A stretch of 8,329 nucleotides of DNA from Nostocaceae cyanobacterium CSSed10_463m (lineage in GTDB: Bacteria; Cyanobacteriota; Cyanobacteriia; Cyanobacteriales; Nostocaceae), in assembly GCA_003556955.1 (NCBI GenBank), contig PWQB01000267.1, positions 1-8,329 of the forward strand, given 5' to 3'. Below, one piece after another: positions 1 to 6,642 of the stretch. Within the stretch, counting starts at the first letter, position 1, and every line of letters begins with the position of its first letter. Made by a program: the position numbers and the translations under genes. The notes below the pieces were generated by a model that did no database searches, was not told the origin of the DNA, and saw only the letters and a list, made by a program, of their open reading frames with translations.

Positions 1-399
1 GGCACTTTGCAAACGCATTATAACTTGTCCTTTTTGGACGCGATCGCCTGCCCTAAATATAATCTCACTAATCCGCCCGTCAATTTCTGGCCTGATTGTT
101 ACTGAGCCAGGAGAGTCTAAAAAACCCCCAATTACTGAACTATCTTGGATAGTTTTAGTTTCCACAGTGGCTAATTTCACAGGAATTCCCATCGGTTGAC
201 CCGCAGCAGCTCTATCGCCAGAGGCGTTACCTGCAAAGCTATTTTGCCACCAGCGCCAACCAACGCCACCACTACCAGCAATTAACAAGACGATACCCAA
301 AATTAACAGCCCACGTCGCTTTGGGCTTGGTTTCAATGTTTGCTCTTGCTGTTCAATTTCCGCAGAAACTTGAGACTCAGGGGGTTCAGAATTGAGCAT
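1..399 (-). CDS. RND efflux periplasmic adaptor (HlyD/MFP family), N-terminal part, cut by the window edge
   Basis: I translated this by hand: an ATG at 399 (minus strand) opens a frame of 133 codons that continues past base 1. Residues 1-29 are a cytoplasmic, Glu/Gln-rich leader ending in a basic KPSPKRRG. Residues 31-47 form one hydrophobic segment (LLILGIVLLIAGSGGVGW), a signal anchor with no lipobox cysteine. After a short linker come PVKLATVET (73-81) and TIRPEIDGRISEIIFRAGD (101-119), followed by VQKGQVIMRL (121-130). This is the typical start of the first beta-barrel and biotinyl-lipoyl-like half of RND membrane-fusion proteins. Such adaptors join an inner-membrane RND pump to a TolC-like outer-membrane channel; the pump gene would be expected downstream, outside the window. 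The substrate cannot be inferred. No strong Shine-Dalgarno precedes the ATG. A HIP1 octamer lies inside the gene at 40-47. Family assignment is confident; the truncation is only the window edge. Confidence 0.88.
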   Translation of the reverse strand, partial: MLNSEPPESQVSAEIEQQEQTLKPSPKRRGLLILGIVLLIAGSGGVGWRWWQNSFAGNASGDRAAAGQPMGIPVKLATVETKTIQDSSVIGGFLDSPGSVTIRPEIDGRISEIIFRAGDRVQKGQVIMRLQSA

Positions 400-570
400 C
401 TTTATTTTCTCATCTTATAAACAGATTGGGCAGTTATCATCACTGGGTTGGCAAACCATATATAAGGTTGTTTGAGGAGGTTTGTGGGTATATTGAAAGT
501 TTGTAAATCTAGTAATTCAATGTCAAAATTGTGGTTTTCTAGCAAAATCCCACAATCAGGATGAGGCAAA

Positions 571-593
571 TGTAAGCACTTGCTTGCATTATA
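571..593 (-). promoter_or_regulatory. Candidate promoter -10 box abutting an operator-like dyad upstream of the efflux-adaptor gene
   Basis: On the minus strand 593-588 reads TATAAT exactly. Directly downstream, 588-571 reads TGCAAGCAAGTGCTTACA, an 18-base dyad in which seven of eight arm positions pair around a 2-base centre. A dyad across the expected start of transcription is where a repressor of the TetR or MarR type often sits, and RND efflux operons are often controlled this way. Against it, no good -35 box lies 16-18 bases upstream of the TATAAT, and the leader to the ATG at 399 would be about 180 bases. The dyad is seen directly; the regulatory role is inference. Confidence 0.3.
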
Positions 594-604
594 TACACAT
601 AAGC

Positions 605-645
605 AAAAAAATGGAAGAAATTGGCAGGCTTTAACACAAACCTGC
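605..645 (-). terminator. Candidate intrinsic terminator of gloB
   Basis: Reading the minus strand downstream of gloB, GCAGGTTT (645-638) and AAGCCTGC (631-624) form an 8-pair stem, including one G-T pair, around a 6-base loop. A T-rich stretch follows and ends in seven T's (611-605). The T run starts some 12 bases after the stem instead of immediately, so this is weaker than a textbook rho-independent terminator. It lies about 70 bases past the stop codon and is in the right orientation. Confidence 0.45.
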
Positions 646-701
646 GAAATTCCCTAACCCTCTATAGGGCGGGGATGGATAGCTAACTAAAAACGAAATG
701 T

Positions 702-764
702 TCTGTACTGGATCTAGAACTTATCTTTCATTCCCCGTAAACGAGCAAAAGTCTGTACTGGATC
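702..764. repeat. 13-base direct repeat flanking the gloB stop codon
   Basis: The 13-mer TCTGTACTGGATC occurs at 752-764, inside gloB where its minus strand encodes the conserved DPVQT, and again at 702-714, just beyond and touching the TAG stop. The copies are 50 bases apart. Identity is exact on direct reading. The second copy could be a relic of slippage or of a short 3'-end duplication; a chance match is also possible. Confidence 0.5.
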
Positions 765-1487
765 ACTACTTTTGGTTACTAACTGTAATGAGGGTTGTTC
801 CCAACGTAAAAAGGGATTAGTTAGTTTTTCCACACCTAATAATGAGGGAACAGTAGGTTCTTGGCGGCTACGATAGTTTTTTACATCTTGGTAACGCCTT
901 TGTAATTCAGTATTATCACTATCTAGAGTCAGAGCAAATTCCAGATTCTTTAAGGTGTATTCATGAGCGCACCAAACACGGGTATTATCTGGGAGAGAGC
1001 GTATTTTACTCAATGATTCCACCATTTGGGTCGGTGTGCCTTCAAATAAGCGTCCACAACCGCCAGCAAACAGGGTATCACCACAGAATAGTTCTCCAGC
1101 TTCACTAGATGTTAGAGGAGGGAAGTAGTAAGCGATATGAGCGCGAGTATGTCCGGGGACGAAAAACACTGTAGCGGTAAGATGTCCAAATTCTACGCGA
1201 TCGCCTTCTCGTAAAAGTACCTGTTGTCCGGGAATCCTACCTCGATCCTCAGATCCAGCATACACTGTCAAGTCGGGAAAATGTTTGATTAACTCCTTGT
1301 TTCCAGCCACATGGTCGTTATGGTGGTGAGTGTTGAAAATGGCTACCAACTTAGCTTTGAGTTCAGCCAGTTTCTGCAATACTGGTTCAGCCTCCGCCGG
1401 ATCAACAACAGCAGCAATATTTTGTTGCTCATCGTGCAGTAAAAATATGTAGTTGTCTGAGAGTGCCTCAAGACGGATTACCTGCAT
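714..1487 (-). CDS. gloB: Hydroxyacylglutathione hydrolase (glyoxalase II)
   Basis: This cytoplasmic metallo-beta-lactamase-fold enzyme hydrolyses S-D-lactoylglutathione to D-lactate and glutathione, the second step of methylglyoxal detoxification. From the chosen start it is 257 residues, normal for bacterial GloB. The metal-binding motif THHHNDH is at residues 53-59. Further ligands are H113 in PGHT, D137 in [11 protein letters not shown] and H175 in HEYT. The C-terminal helical glutathione-binding domain carries NPFLRWEQP and ends [12 protein letters not shown] longer reading from an ATG at 1505 would add MREKEG. I prefer the ATG at 1485-1487 because it gives the family's usual start MQVIRL, it is preceded by a purine-rich Shine-Dalgarno (GGGAGAAAGAGGGA), and the best promoter would start transcription at about 1504, leaving the upstream ATG largely outside the message. 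The gene appears to be monocistronic, diverges from the polysaccharide cluster, and contains one HIP1 site. Confidence 0.95.
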   Translation of the reverse strand: MQVIRLEALSDNYIFLLHDEQQNIAAVVDPAEAEPVLQKLAELKAKLVAIFNTHHHNDHVAGNKELIKHFPDLTVYAGSEDRGRIPGQQVLLREGDRVEFGHLTATVFFVPGHTRAHIAYYFPPLTSSEAGELFCGDTLFAGGCGRLFEGTPTQMVESLSKIRSLPDNTRVWCAHEYTLKNLEFALTLDSDNTELQRRYQDVKNYRSRQEPTVPSLLGVEKLTNPFLRWEQPSLQLVTKSSDPVQTFARLRGMKDKF

Positions 1488-1500
1488 TCCCTCTTTCTCC
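1488..1500 (-). promoter_or_regulatory. Ribosome binding site that decides the gloB start
   Basis: The minus strand reads GAGAAAGAGGGA directly before the ATG at 1487, with GAGG and GGAG cores at usable distances. The alternative ATG at 1505 has no comparable purine tract upstream, which supports the shorter 257-residue protein. Confidence 0.6.
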
Positions 1501-1510
1501 CTCATTATGT

Positions 1511-1538
1511 ATTGTATCTATCCTAGTACCCATGTCAG
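1511..1538 (-). promoter_or_regulatory. Candidate sigma-70-type promoter of gloB
   Basis: On the minus strand CTGACA (1538-1533) and TACAAT (1516-1511) each match the consensus -35 and -10 at five of six positions, separated by 16 bases. Transcription would begin around 1504, giving a leader of about 17 bases that contains the ribosome binding site. Match and spacing are seen directly; activity is inferred. Confidence 0.5.
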
Positions 1539-1595
1539 TCACTGAGCTACTTGCACAAATTTACCAAATTGTCTATATTTTGTTTATTATAAATG

Positions 1596-1610
1596 TCATA
1601 TTTAATATGA
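1596..1610. repeat. 15-base AT-rich perfect palindrome
   Basis: TCATATT-T-AATATGA is a perfect inverted repeat with a single-base centre in the divergent spacer. It could be a binding site for a dimeric regulator of the cluster or of gloB. Short palindromes arise easily in AT-rich DNA, so the regulatory reading is weak. Confidence 0.35.
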
Positions 1611-1850
1611 AATAATAATATACAACAGTACTTACACTTAGGGTATACTGAAGTTCATCAAAGCTAATCTTTAGGACTCAGTAAAACTTCTCTGGGAGAA
1701 AGTGCAAACTAAACGGTAAATTTATGATGTGATTTTTGGCTCAAACATTGAGAAAACCGCCATGTAAAATGCTGAATATTTTGCCTAGCGTCTGACTCTA
1801 TAGCCAAAGTACTGATATTTTTCGCAAATATTCACCAAAGCAAAATTATT

Positions 1851-3050
1851 GTGAGTTTACAGCAAAGCCAAACTCAATTAAAAATTTCCATACTAGTCAG
1901 CGATTTGTCAAGTGCCGGGGCTGGGCGATGGGGCGGTGGCGGTGTGCGTTCATTTTTGTTGGCGCAAGCCCTGCAAAAGCTTAAATATGAAGTAGAAATT
2001 TTAGGGTTTGTTTTTGGTGATCAAGCAGCAGTAATACCTCAATCGGAAATTGCCGTTAGTCATGTTACAGGCTATAACTATCCGCAATTTCTCAAATCAG
2101 CCTCTCAAGTTCTCAAAAAACTGGATGGTGATATTATTTATGCTATGAGACCAAAGCCTACTACCTTCGGTATTTCTCTGCTGAAAAGGTTAAAAAACCA
2201 TCGACCGATTATTTTAGATATAGATGACTGGGAAATGAGTTGGCATGGTGGCGATAAATGGCAGTATAACCCCAGTCCCAAACAATTATTCCGCGATATT
2301 TTTAAAACAAATGGTGCTTTGAGATATCCTGATCACCCACTTTATTTAAACTGGGTGGAAGGTATGACACAAAATGCTAATGCCATAACAATTCATACCC
2401 AATTTTTAAAAGAGCGATTTGGTGGGATTTATTTGCCAAATGGCAAAGATACTTATTTATTTAATCCTGACCTTTATAATGCTGAAGAAAGTAGAGCGCG
2501 TTATGGGCTTTCTGGATATCGCATTTTAATGTTTCCTGGTGCGCCCAGACCATACAAAGGAGTAGAAGATGTTTTAATGGCGTTGGAACAGCTAAATGAG
2601 CCTGATTTAAGGCTAGTCATTGTAGGGGGTAGTCCTTATGATGATTATGATGCTGAACTCATGGAAAAATGGGGGCATTGGATCATCAAATTACCAAAAT
2701 ATTCATCTACAGAAATGCCAGAAATTGTGGCAGCAGCACACATTATTGTGGTTCCCCAGAGAAATACACCAGCAGCTTTGGCTCAATTCCCTCTGAAGTT
2801 AACTGATGGTATGGCTATGGCGAAACCTGTTTTAGCAACAAGGGTAGGAGATATTCCTGAAATCCTCGGCGAAACCGGATATTTAGTTGATTCTAGTTGT
2901 CCAGAACAAATAGCAGAAAAGATTCAATGGATATTTCAAAATTTCGATGAAGCAAAAGCAAAAGGCCAAATGGCTAGAGAAAGATGTATTAAATACTATA
3001 GTGTTGATACTATGGCAGCGACACTATCTCAAGTTGTCTCTCAACTGTAA
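1851..3050 (+). CDS. Glycosyltransferase, GT4-like (GT-B fold), first gene of the cluster
   Basis: This 399-residue protein is of normal size for GT4 enzymes, retaining transferases that move a sugar from a nucleotide donor to a carrier-linked acceptor. The N-terminal Rossmann half has KISILVSDL (11-19) and a glycine-rich loop GRWGGGGVR (25-33) on the acceptor side, then DIDDWE (123-128). The C-terminal donor half has PNGKDTYLFNP (196-206), PRPYKGVEDVLMALEQL (232-248), LVIVGG (255-260), and MAMAKPVLATRVGDIPEIL (321-339). The usual EX7E motif is eroded: the first Glu position is A311 and the second D319, within a PLKLTDGMAMAKPV segment. There are no membrane segments or signal peptide, so it is presumably cytoplasmic or peripheral. 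The start is GTG at 1851; the frame is open back to a stop at 1773-1775 but has no earlier ATG, GTG or TTG, and no clear Shine-Dalgarno is visible. Donor and acceptor are unknown. A gap of 58-100 bases separates it from the ABC gene, consistent with an operon. Confidence 0.9.
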   Translation: MSLQQSQTQLKISILVSDLSSAGAGRWGGGGVRSFLLAQALQKLKYEVEILGFVFGDQAAVIPQSEIAVSHVTGYNYPQFLKSASQVLKKLDGDIIYAMRPKPTTFGISLLKRLKNHRPIILDIDDWEMSWHGGDKWQYNPSPKQLFRDIFKTNGALRYPDHPLYLNWVEGMTQNANAITIHTQFLKERFGGIYLPNGKDTYLFNPDLYNAEESRARYGLSGYRILMFPGAPRPYKGVEDVLMALEQLNEPDLRLVIVGGSPYDDYDAELMEKWGHWIIKLPKYSSTEMPEIVAAAHIIVVPQRNTPAALAQFPLKLTDGMAMAKPVLATRVGDIPEILGETGYLVDSSCPEQIAEKIQWIFQNFDEAKAKGQMARERCIKYYSVDTMAATLSQVVSQL

Positions 3051-3127
3051 AAATAAATGATAGCTAAATTATGTTATTTTCCAGGTATCGGAAACTAAAA
3101 AACTAAATTTGAATCTGGTTCAATTTA

Positions 3128-3141
3128 ATAAGGTTCCTTAT
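3128..3141. repeat. Short dyad just upstream of the preferred ABC transporter start
   Basis: ATAAGG (3128-3133) and CCTTAT (3136-3141) form a perfect 6-base inverted repeat around TT, ending nine bases before the ATG at 3151. If that ATG is the true start, the dyad could be an operator or a small hairpin affecting initiation. If the TTG at 3109 is used, it is simply coding sequence. Confidence 0.25.
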
Positions 3142-3150
3142 AAAAGACTT

Positions 3151-5418
3151 ATGACTACTCTTAATCAACTAATAAAATTCACTAAACCTTACCCATTCCA
3201 AATACTTTTGACAATAATCCTGGGCTTTTCTGGAGCTTTATTTAATGGCATCAGCACAGCCATGATCGTGCCAATAGTCCTAAAAATAGTAGGACAAGAA
3301 ATAGATTTAAGTAATGCTCCACCCATTATTAGAGCTATTATGTCGCCATTTGATAATTTCCCAGAAAGTTATCGATTAGGAATGATGGCAACAGCAATTA
3401 TACTTGTAATTTTTTTAAAAAATGCTGCTAGTTATGCCAGTAGTTTAGCTTCTAGTTCTGTATCTCGAACACTTACCTCAGATATGCGTAAGGCAGGTAT
3501 CCAGTTACTGCTAGATATTGACCTGAATTATTATACTAAGATGAAGCTTGGGGATTTAATGAATCGCCTAAATGGAGAGATTCCTCGCGCATCAGTTTCA
3601 GTAAATAATATTATTAAATTAATTATAAATATTATTACAATCTTACTTTTTTTAATTATTTTAATCTCAATTTCCTGGCAATTAACTATATTTTCAACGA
3701 TTTTATTATCTTTTGTGACCTTAGTAAATCAGTATGCAATTTCCCGATCAAAGTATTTTGGTGAAATGCTGACTGAAAGTTCTAAAATGCTCACGAATAG
3801 TATTATAGAAACCCTATGTGGCATTCGCCTAGTCAAGGCAACTGGTTATGAAAAAGAAACATATCAAAAAATTAACCAGTTAATTCATCAGAGGGAAACA
3901 GCAGAATTTCAGTCTCAAGTGAATTCTAATATCATTGGACCAACTAGTGAAGTTGCCGGTATTATATCTTTAATCCTGATTGTTTTTATAGGAAGAGTCT
4001 TATTTGCAGAGCAAATGGCTACACTTTCTGCGGTTCTGCTCACATATTTACTGGTGTTACTGCGACTTTTACCTTTTGTGTCTCAATTAAATGGTCTTCG
4101 TAGTAGCTTTGCCAATAACTCAGCCAGTGTGGATGCGGTGACTGATTTTTTACGGCGTGATAACAAGCCCTTCATGCCCAATGGTAATTTACCATATACA
4201 AAATTACAGACAGGCATACATTTTAATAATATAAGTTTTGCCTACCCTGATCATGATCGGTTAGTACTAAAAGATGTAGATTTATATTTAAAACGAGGAA
4301 CTACGCTGGCTTTAGTTGGTAGTTCTGGTGCGGGTAAATCCACACTGGCGGATCTTTTACCCAGATTTTATGATCCCATATCTGGCTGTATCACTATCGA
4401 TGGCGTAGATATACGCAAGTTTGATTTAAGAGCAATCCGCCAAGCTATGGGTATTGTTAGTCAAGATACTTTTCTTTTCAATGATTCTGTACGCAATAAT
4501 ATCGCCTACGGAAAACCTGAAGCTAGCGAAGAAGCAATTATCACAGCCAGTAAACGGGCTAACGCCTATGAATTTATTTGTAAATTACCCCAGGGATTTG
4601 ACACCATGATAGGCGATCGCGGTGTTGTGTTATCTGGAGGACAACGCCAGCGTTTAGCCATAGCACGTGCTTTACTGCAAGATCCCGAAATTCTGATTTT
4701 AGATGAAGCTACCTCAGCATTAGATACTGTTTCTGAGCGATTAGTGCAAGCAGCCTTAGATAACCTCAGTCGCGATCGCACAACTTTAGTAATTGCACAC
4801 CGTCTTTCCACCATCCAAAAAGCTGATCAAATTGCTGTCTTCGATCAAGGGCGTGTGATGGAAACAGGAACCCACCATGAACTTTTACGACAGGGGGGTT
4901 ACTATTCGCGCCTTTACTCCATGCAATTTGGTGAACAAGCAGACAGTAGCAGTCAATCTAACCAAATGTTAATTCGTGTATCTTATGAAATTCGCACGCG
5001 ACTTAATTCTATAATTGGTTGCTTGAGATTATTTAATGATGGACTGGTAGATGATGCCAAAGAAAAGCATGAATTACTTAATGAATCGTACAAATCAGCA
5101 TTAAGAATACTCACAAATATTGAGATATTCCAGGAGTATATTCAACTAAAAAATAATTGGCAATCATCACCTTTTGCTAATAACAATAATGGTCATCATG
5201 AAAAGTTTAAACAAATGTTTGACGATCTTCATAGACAACTCAACAATATGTTAAATTCTCTAGTTATACTAGTAGATGGTTTAGTAAATAATGCTCAAGA
5301 AGAAAATAGATTAATTAGTGAATCATATAATTTAGCCATTTACTTATTTGATAAAGTAGAAACAATGGAAAAATCAAAAGGTGAAAAAGCCATAAATACA
5401 ATAAATACACTTGAATGA
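3151..5418 (+). CDS. Type IV ABC exporter half-transporter with a C-terminal degenerate HisKA-like tail
   Basis: This inner-membrane exporter fuses six membrane helices to an ATPase and probably acts as a homodimer exporting a lipid-linked sugar or polysaccharide, as in the MsbA/HepA type. Numbering from a possible TTG start at 3109 (769 residues), hydrophobic spans fall near 30-58, 91-112, 167-186, 191-209, 280-298 and 303-325. The ATPase has A-loop Y379, Walker A GSSGAGKST (404-412), Q-loop Q452, signature LSGGQ (508-512), Walker B ILILDE (528-533, catalytic E533) and H-loop H564, all intact. A normal transporter would end near residue 610; this one continues for about 150 residues with two related helical repeats (described separately). 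I prefer the ATG at 3151 (755 residues, MTTLNQLIKFTKPY), which gives the usual distance to the first helix; TTG at 3109 remains possible since neither has a good Shine-Dalgarno. The two HIP1 sites lie in the ATPase-coding part. HepA-like, but I do not claim orthology. Confidence 0.88.
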   Translation: MTTLNQLIKFTKPYPFQILLTIILGFSGALFNGISTAMIVPIVLKIVGQEIDLSNAPPIIRAIMSPFDNFPESYRLGMMATAIILVIFLKNAASYASSLASSSVSRTLTSDMRKAGIQLLLDIDLNYYTKMKLGDLMNRLNGEIPRASVSVNNIIKLIINIITILLFLIILISISWQLTIFSTILLSFVTLVNQYAISRSKYFGEMLTESSKMLTNSIIETLCGIRLVKATGYEKETYQKINQLIHQRETAEFQSQVNSNIIGPTSEVAGIISLILIVFIGRVLFAEQMATLSAVLLTYLLVLLRLLPFVSQLNGLRSSFANNSASVDAVTDFLRRDNKPFMPNGNLPYTKLQTGIHFNNISFAYPDHDRLVLKDVDLYLKRGTTLALVGSSGAGKSTLADLLPRFYDPISGCITIDGVDIRKFDLRAIRQAMGIVSQDTFLFNDSVRNNIAYGKPEASEEAIITASKRANAYEFICKLPQGFDTMIGDRGVVLSGGQRQRLAIARALLQDPEILILDEATSALDTVSERLVQAALDNLSRDRTTLVIAHRLSTIQKADQIAVFDQGRVMETGTHHELLRQGGYYSRLYSMQFGEQADSSSQSNQMLIRVSYEIRTRLNSIIGCLRLFNDGLVDDAKEKHELLNESYKSALRILTNIEIFQEYIQLKNNWQSSPFANNNNGHHEKFKQMFDDLHRQLNNMLNSLVILVDGLVNNAQEENRLISESYNLAIYLFDKVETMEKSKGEKAINTINTLE
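4966..5382 (+). repeat. Tandem degenerate HisKA-like repeats in the ABC transporter tail (protein-level repeat)
   Basis: This lies within the ABC gene and encodes residues ~620-758 (numbering from the TTG at 3109). Copy 1 contains VSYEIRTRLNSIIG (624-637), close to the H-box SHEIRTPLNSIIG of cyanobacterial hybrid kinases, then DGLVDDAKE (644-652) and NESYKSALRIL (658-668). Copy 2 contains LHRQLNNMLNSLV (707-719), DGLVNNAQE (723-731) and SESYNLAIYL (737-746). The copies align without gaps at an offset of 79 residues, sharing DGLV, ESY and a pattern of Leu/Ala. The phosphoacceptor His is Tyr626 in copy 1 and Asp705 in copy 2, so neither should accept phosphate. No kinase ATPase (HATPase) domain follows. 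A linker rich in Asn (690-697) separates the copies. A dimerisation or docking role is inferred. Confidence 0.6.
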
Positions 5419-5479
5419 AGTAATAATCTGGTTGATGATTGCCAATTTCAGAGTGTCGTGTAAAATACAATAAAAATGT

Positions 5480-6595
5480 ATGAAAAAAATAGCTATTTAT
5501 TACCCATATTTTATGGGTGGTGGTGCAGAAGCAGTGGGTTTATGGATTATCCAAGCATTGAAGGATAAATATGATGTGACATTATTTACCTTGGGTAATA
5601 TTGATCTAAAAAAGCTTAATTCCATGTATGGAACGAGCATATCAAATCAGGACATAAAGATTAAAATTGTTTTGCCAAATTTTTTGAAGAATGTTTGTTA
5701 CTTCTTCATACTAAGTAATAAAAATGTGAAAATGGTATTTTTCCATCTTTTGATTCGTATTTTTAAAGAAAAAAGTTCTGATTTTGACTTAGTATTATCT
5801 GCATATAATGCAATGGATATGGGTAAAATTGGAATTCAATATATACATTGGATTAAAGTTCTAGAGGGTAAACCTTTTCACAGAAAAATCTCCAACTTTT
5901 CTCAGGAACAGTTAAGCAAAAATATTTCCATAGCCAATTCTTACTGTGTGGCAAATATTACAAAAGAGGGCTATGGCATTGATGCTAAAGTAGTATACCC
6001 TCCGGTAGTTATAGATACTCCCAATGTACCTTGGATTGAGAAAGAAGATGCATTTATTTGCAGTGGACGAATAGTGGGAGCTAAAGAGCCTCATAGAGTT
6101 ATCAAAATCCTCAAGTTGGTTCGTGAGCAAGGTTTTGATATTAAGCTACATATTACAGGTGGAGGAGGTAGTTTATCCGAATGGAAATATACTAATTTAA
6201 TCAAGAAGATGGTAAAAGAAAACTCCTCTTGGATCACCTTATATGAAAATCTTCCCTATGAGGAATATATTAAAGTTCTAGCTAAATGTAAATATGGTAT
6301 TCACTTTAAAAGAGAACCTTTTGGTATCTCTATTGCTGAAATGGTAAAAGCTGGTGCTATTCCTTTTGTCAGAAGTGATGGCGGACAAATTGAAATAGTT
6401 GGTGAAAACAATCAAGATTTATTTTTTAATACTGAAGAAGAAGCTATAAAAAAAATTATTAATGTTTTAAGTAAGCAGATAAAACAAGAACAGTTAATTC
6501 AATCCCTGACTAAGCAAAAGAATTTATTTTCTACCCAAAGGTTTATAGGAGAGATGAATGAAGTTGTAAATTCCTATTTTGAATCAAAAATATAA
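5480..6595 (+). CDS. Glycosyltransferase, GT4-like, with intact EX7E motif
   Basis: A 371-residue GT-B enzyme. The N-terminus KKIAIYYPYFMGGGAEAVG (2-20) has the GGGAE loop typical of GT4 enzymes. QYIHWIK (120-126) is reminiscent of the conserved Tyr-His strand of ALG11-like mannosyltransferases. The donor half has VVYPPV (171-176), SGRIVGAKEPHRVIKIL (195-211) with the conserved Arg and Lys expected to hold the nucleotide-sugar phosphates, ITGGGG (225-230), and KREPFGISIAEMVKAG (277-292), where E279 and E287 form a standard EX7E motif. Of the three GT4 enzymes here, this one keeps the motif. There is no membrane segment. By eye it is more AT- and Lys/Ile/Asn-rich than its neighbours and has no HIP1 site, which could mean separate acquisition. 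The start is ATG at 5480; an ATG four bases earlier is out of frame, and no clear Shine-Dalgarno is seen. It lies 61 bases after the ABC gene. Donor sugar unknown; mannose is only a guess. Confidence 0.9.
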   Translation: MKKIAIYYPYFMGGGAEAVGLWIIQALKDKYDVTLFTLGNIDLKKLNSMYGTSISNQDIKIKIVLPNFLKNVCYFFILSNKNVKMVFFHLLIRIFKEKSSDFDLVLSAYNAMDMGKIGIQYIHWIKVLEGKPFHRKISNFSQEQLSKNISIANSYCVANITKEGYGIDAKVVYPPVVIDTPNVPWIEKEDAFICSGRIVGAKEPHRVIKILKLVREQGFDIKLHITGGGGSLSEWKYTNLIKKMVKENSSWITLYENLPYEEYIKVLAKCKYGIHFKREPFGISIAEMVKAGAIPFVRSDGGQIEIVGENNQDLFFNTEEEAIKKIINVLSKQIKQEQLIQSLTKQKNLFSTQRFIGEMNEVVNSYFESKI

Positions 6596-6604
6596 ATTTA
6601 TAGG

Positions 6605-6620
6605 AATGGATTTGTCCATT
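6605..6620 (+). terminator. Weak hairpin after the second glycosyltransferase gene
   Basis: AATGGA-TTTG-TCCATT is a perfect 6-pair stem with a 4-base loop, starting 10 bases after the stop codon. It is followed by GTTTCAC, not a T run, so at best it is an attenuator or an mRNA-stabilising 3' structure. Confidence 0.25.
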
Positions 6621-6628
6621 GTTTCACA

Positions 6629-6642
6629 TTAGCAATTGCTAA
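6629..6642. repeat. 14-base perfect palindrome
   Basis: TTAGCAATTGCTAA equals its own reverse complement over all 14 bases. It lies nine bases after the hairpin and directly before the coding-like remnant. It could be a protein-binding site or a scar of rearrangement; function is unknown. Confidence 0.4.

Larger units (their letters stand above)
400..713. other. Spacer between gloB and the efflux-adaptor gene
   Basis: This 314-base gap follows the stop of gloB and precedes the start of the adaptor gene, both on the minus strand. I find no convincing coding frame in it. It holds a candidate terminator for gloB (605-645), a TATAAT box next to a near-palindrome (571-593), and a lone perfect TTGACA (minus strand, 521-526) that lacks a good -10 partner at 16-18 bases. 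It also holds one copy of a 13-base direct repeat (702-714) shared with the end of gloB. Confidence 0.6.
1506..1850. other. Divergent intergenic region between gloB and the glycosyltransferase cluster
   Basis: This AT-rich spacer of 345 bases must hold the promoters of both gloB (minus) and the cluster (plus). The gloB promoter is identifiable near its left end. For the plus strand I find only isolated -10-like boxes (TATAAA at 1588-1593, TATACT at 1644-1649, TAAAAT at 1765-1770), none with a good -35 at 16-18 bases, so the cluster promoter is unresolved and may depend on an activator or an alternative sigma factor. There is a perfect 7+1+7 palindrome at 1596-1610. A small stem, TTCTC/GAGAA, is at 1688-1700. 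No coding frame of note is seen. Confidence 0.55.

Noticed and set aside
521..526. Perfect TTGACA on the minus strand upstream of the efflux adaptor
   Set aside because: No -10 box better than three of six matches lies 16-18 bases downstream, so it is probably chance in AT-rich DNA.
1488..1505. Six-residue N-terminal extension of gloB (MREKEG)
   Set aside because: These bases read as the ribosome binding region of the downstream ATG; the family starts at MQVIRL and the best promoter would start transcription at about this ATG.
1628..1641. NtcA-like site (GTA-N8-TAG) upstream of the cluster
   Set aside because: The last base deviates from GTA-N8-TAC, and the nearest -10-like box (TATACT, 1644) is only two bases away instead of about 22, so it does not fit an NtcA-activated promoter.
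1688..1700. Stem-loop TTCTC-TGG-GAGAA in the divergent spacer
   Set aside because: Only five pairs with a 3-base loop and no T run or adjacent gene end; too weak to name as a terminator or regulatory RNA.
4566..4814. 82-codon minus-strand reading frame
   Set aside because: It lies wholly opposite the signature and Walker B region of the ABC ATPase, has an Arg/Ser-rich composition typical of an antisense shadow, and no ribosome binding site.
5912..6130. 72-codon minus-strand reading frame
   Set aside because: Antisense to the well-conserved core of the second glycosyltransferase; no protein-like pattern or start context.
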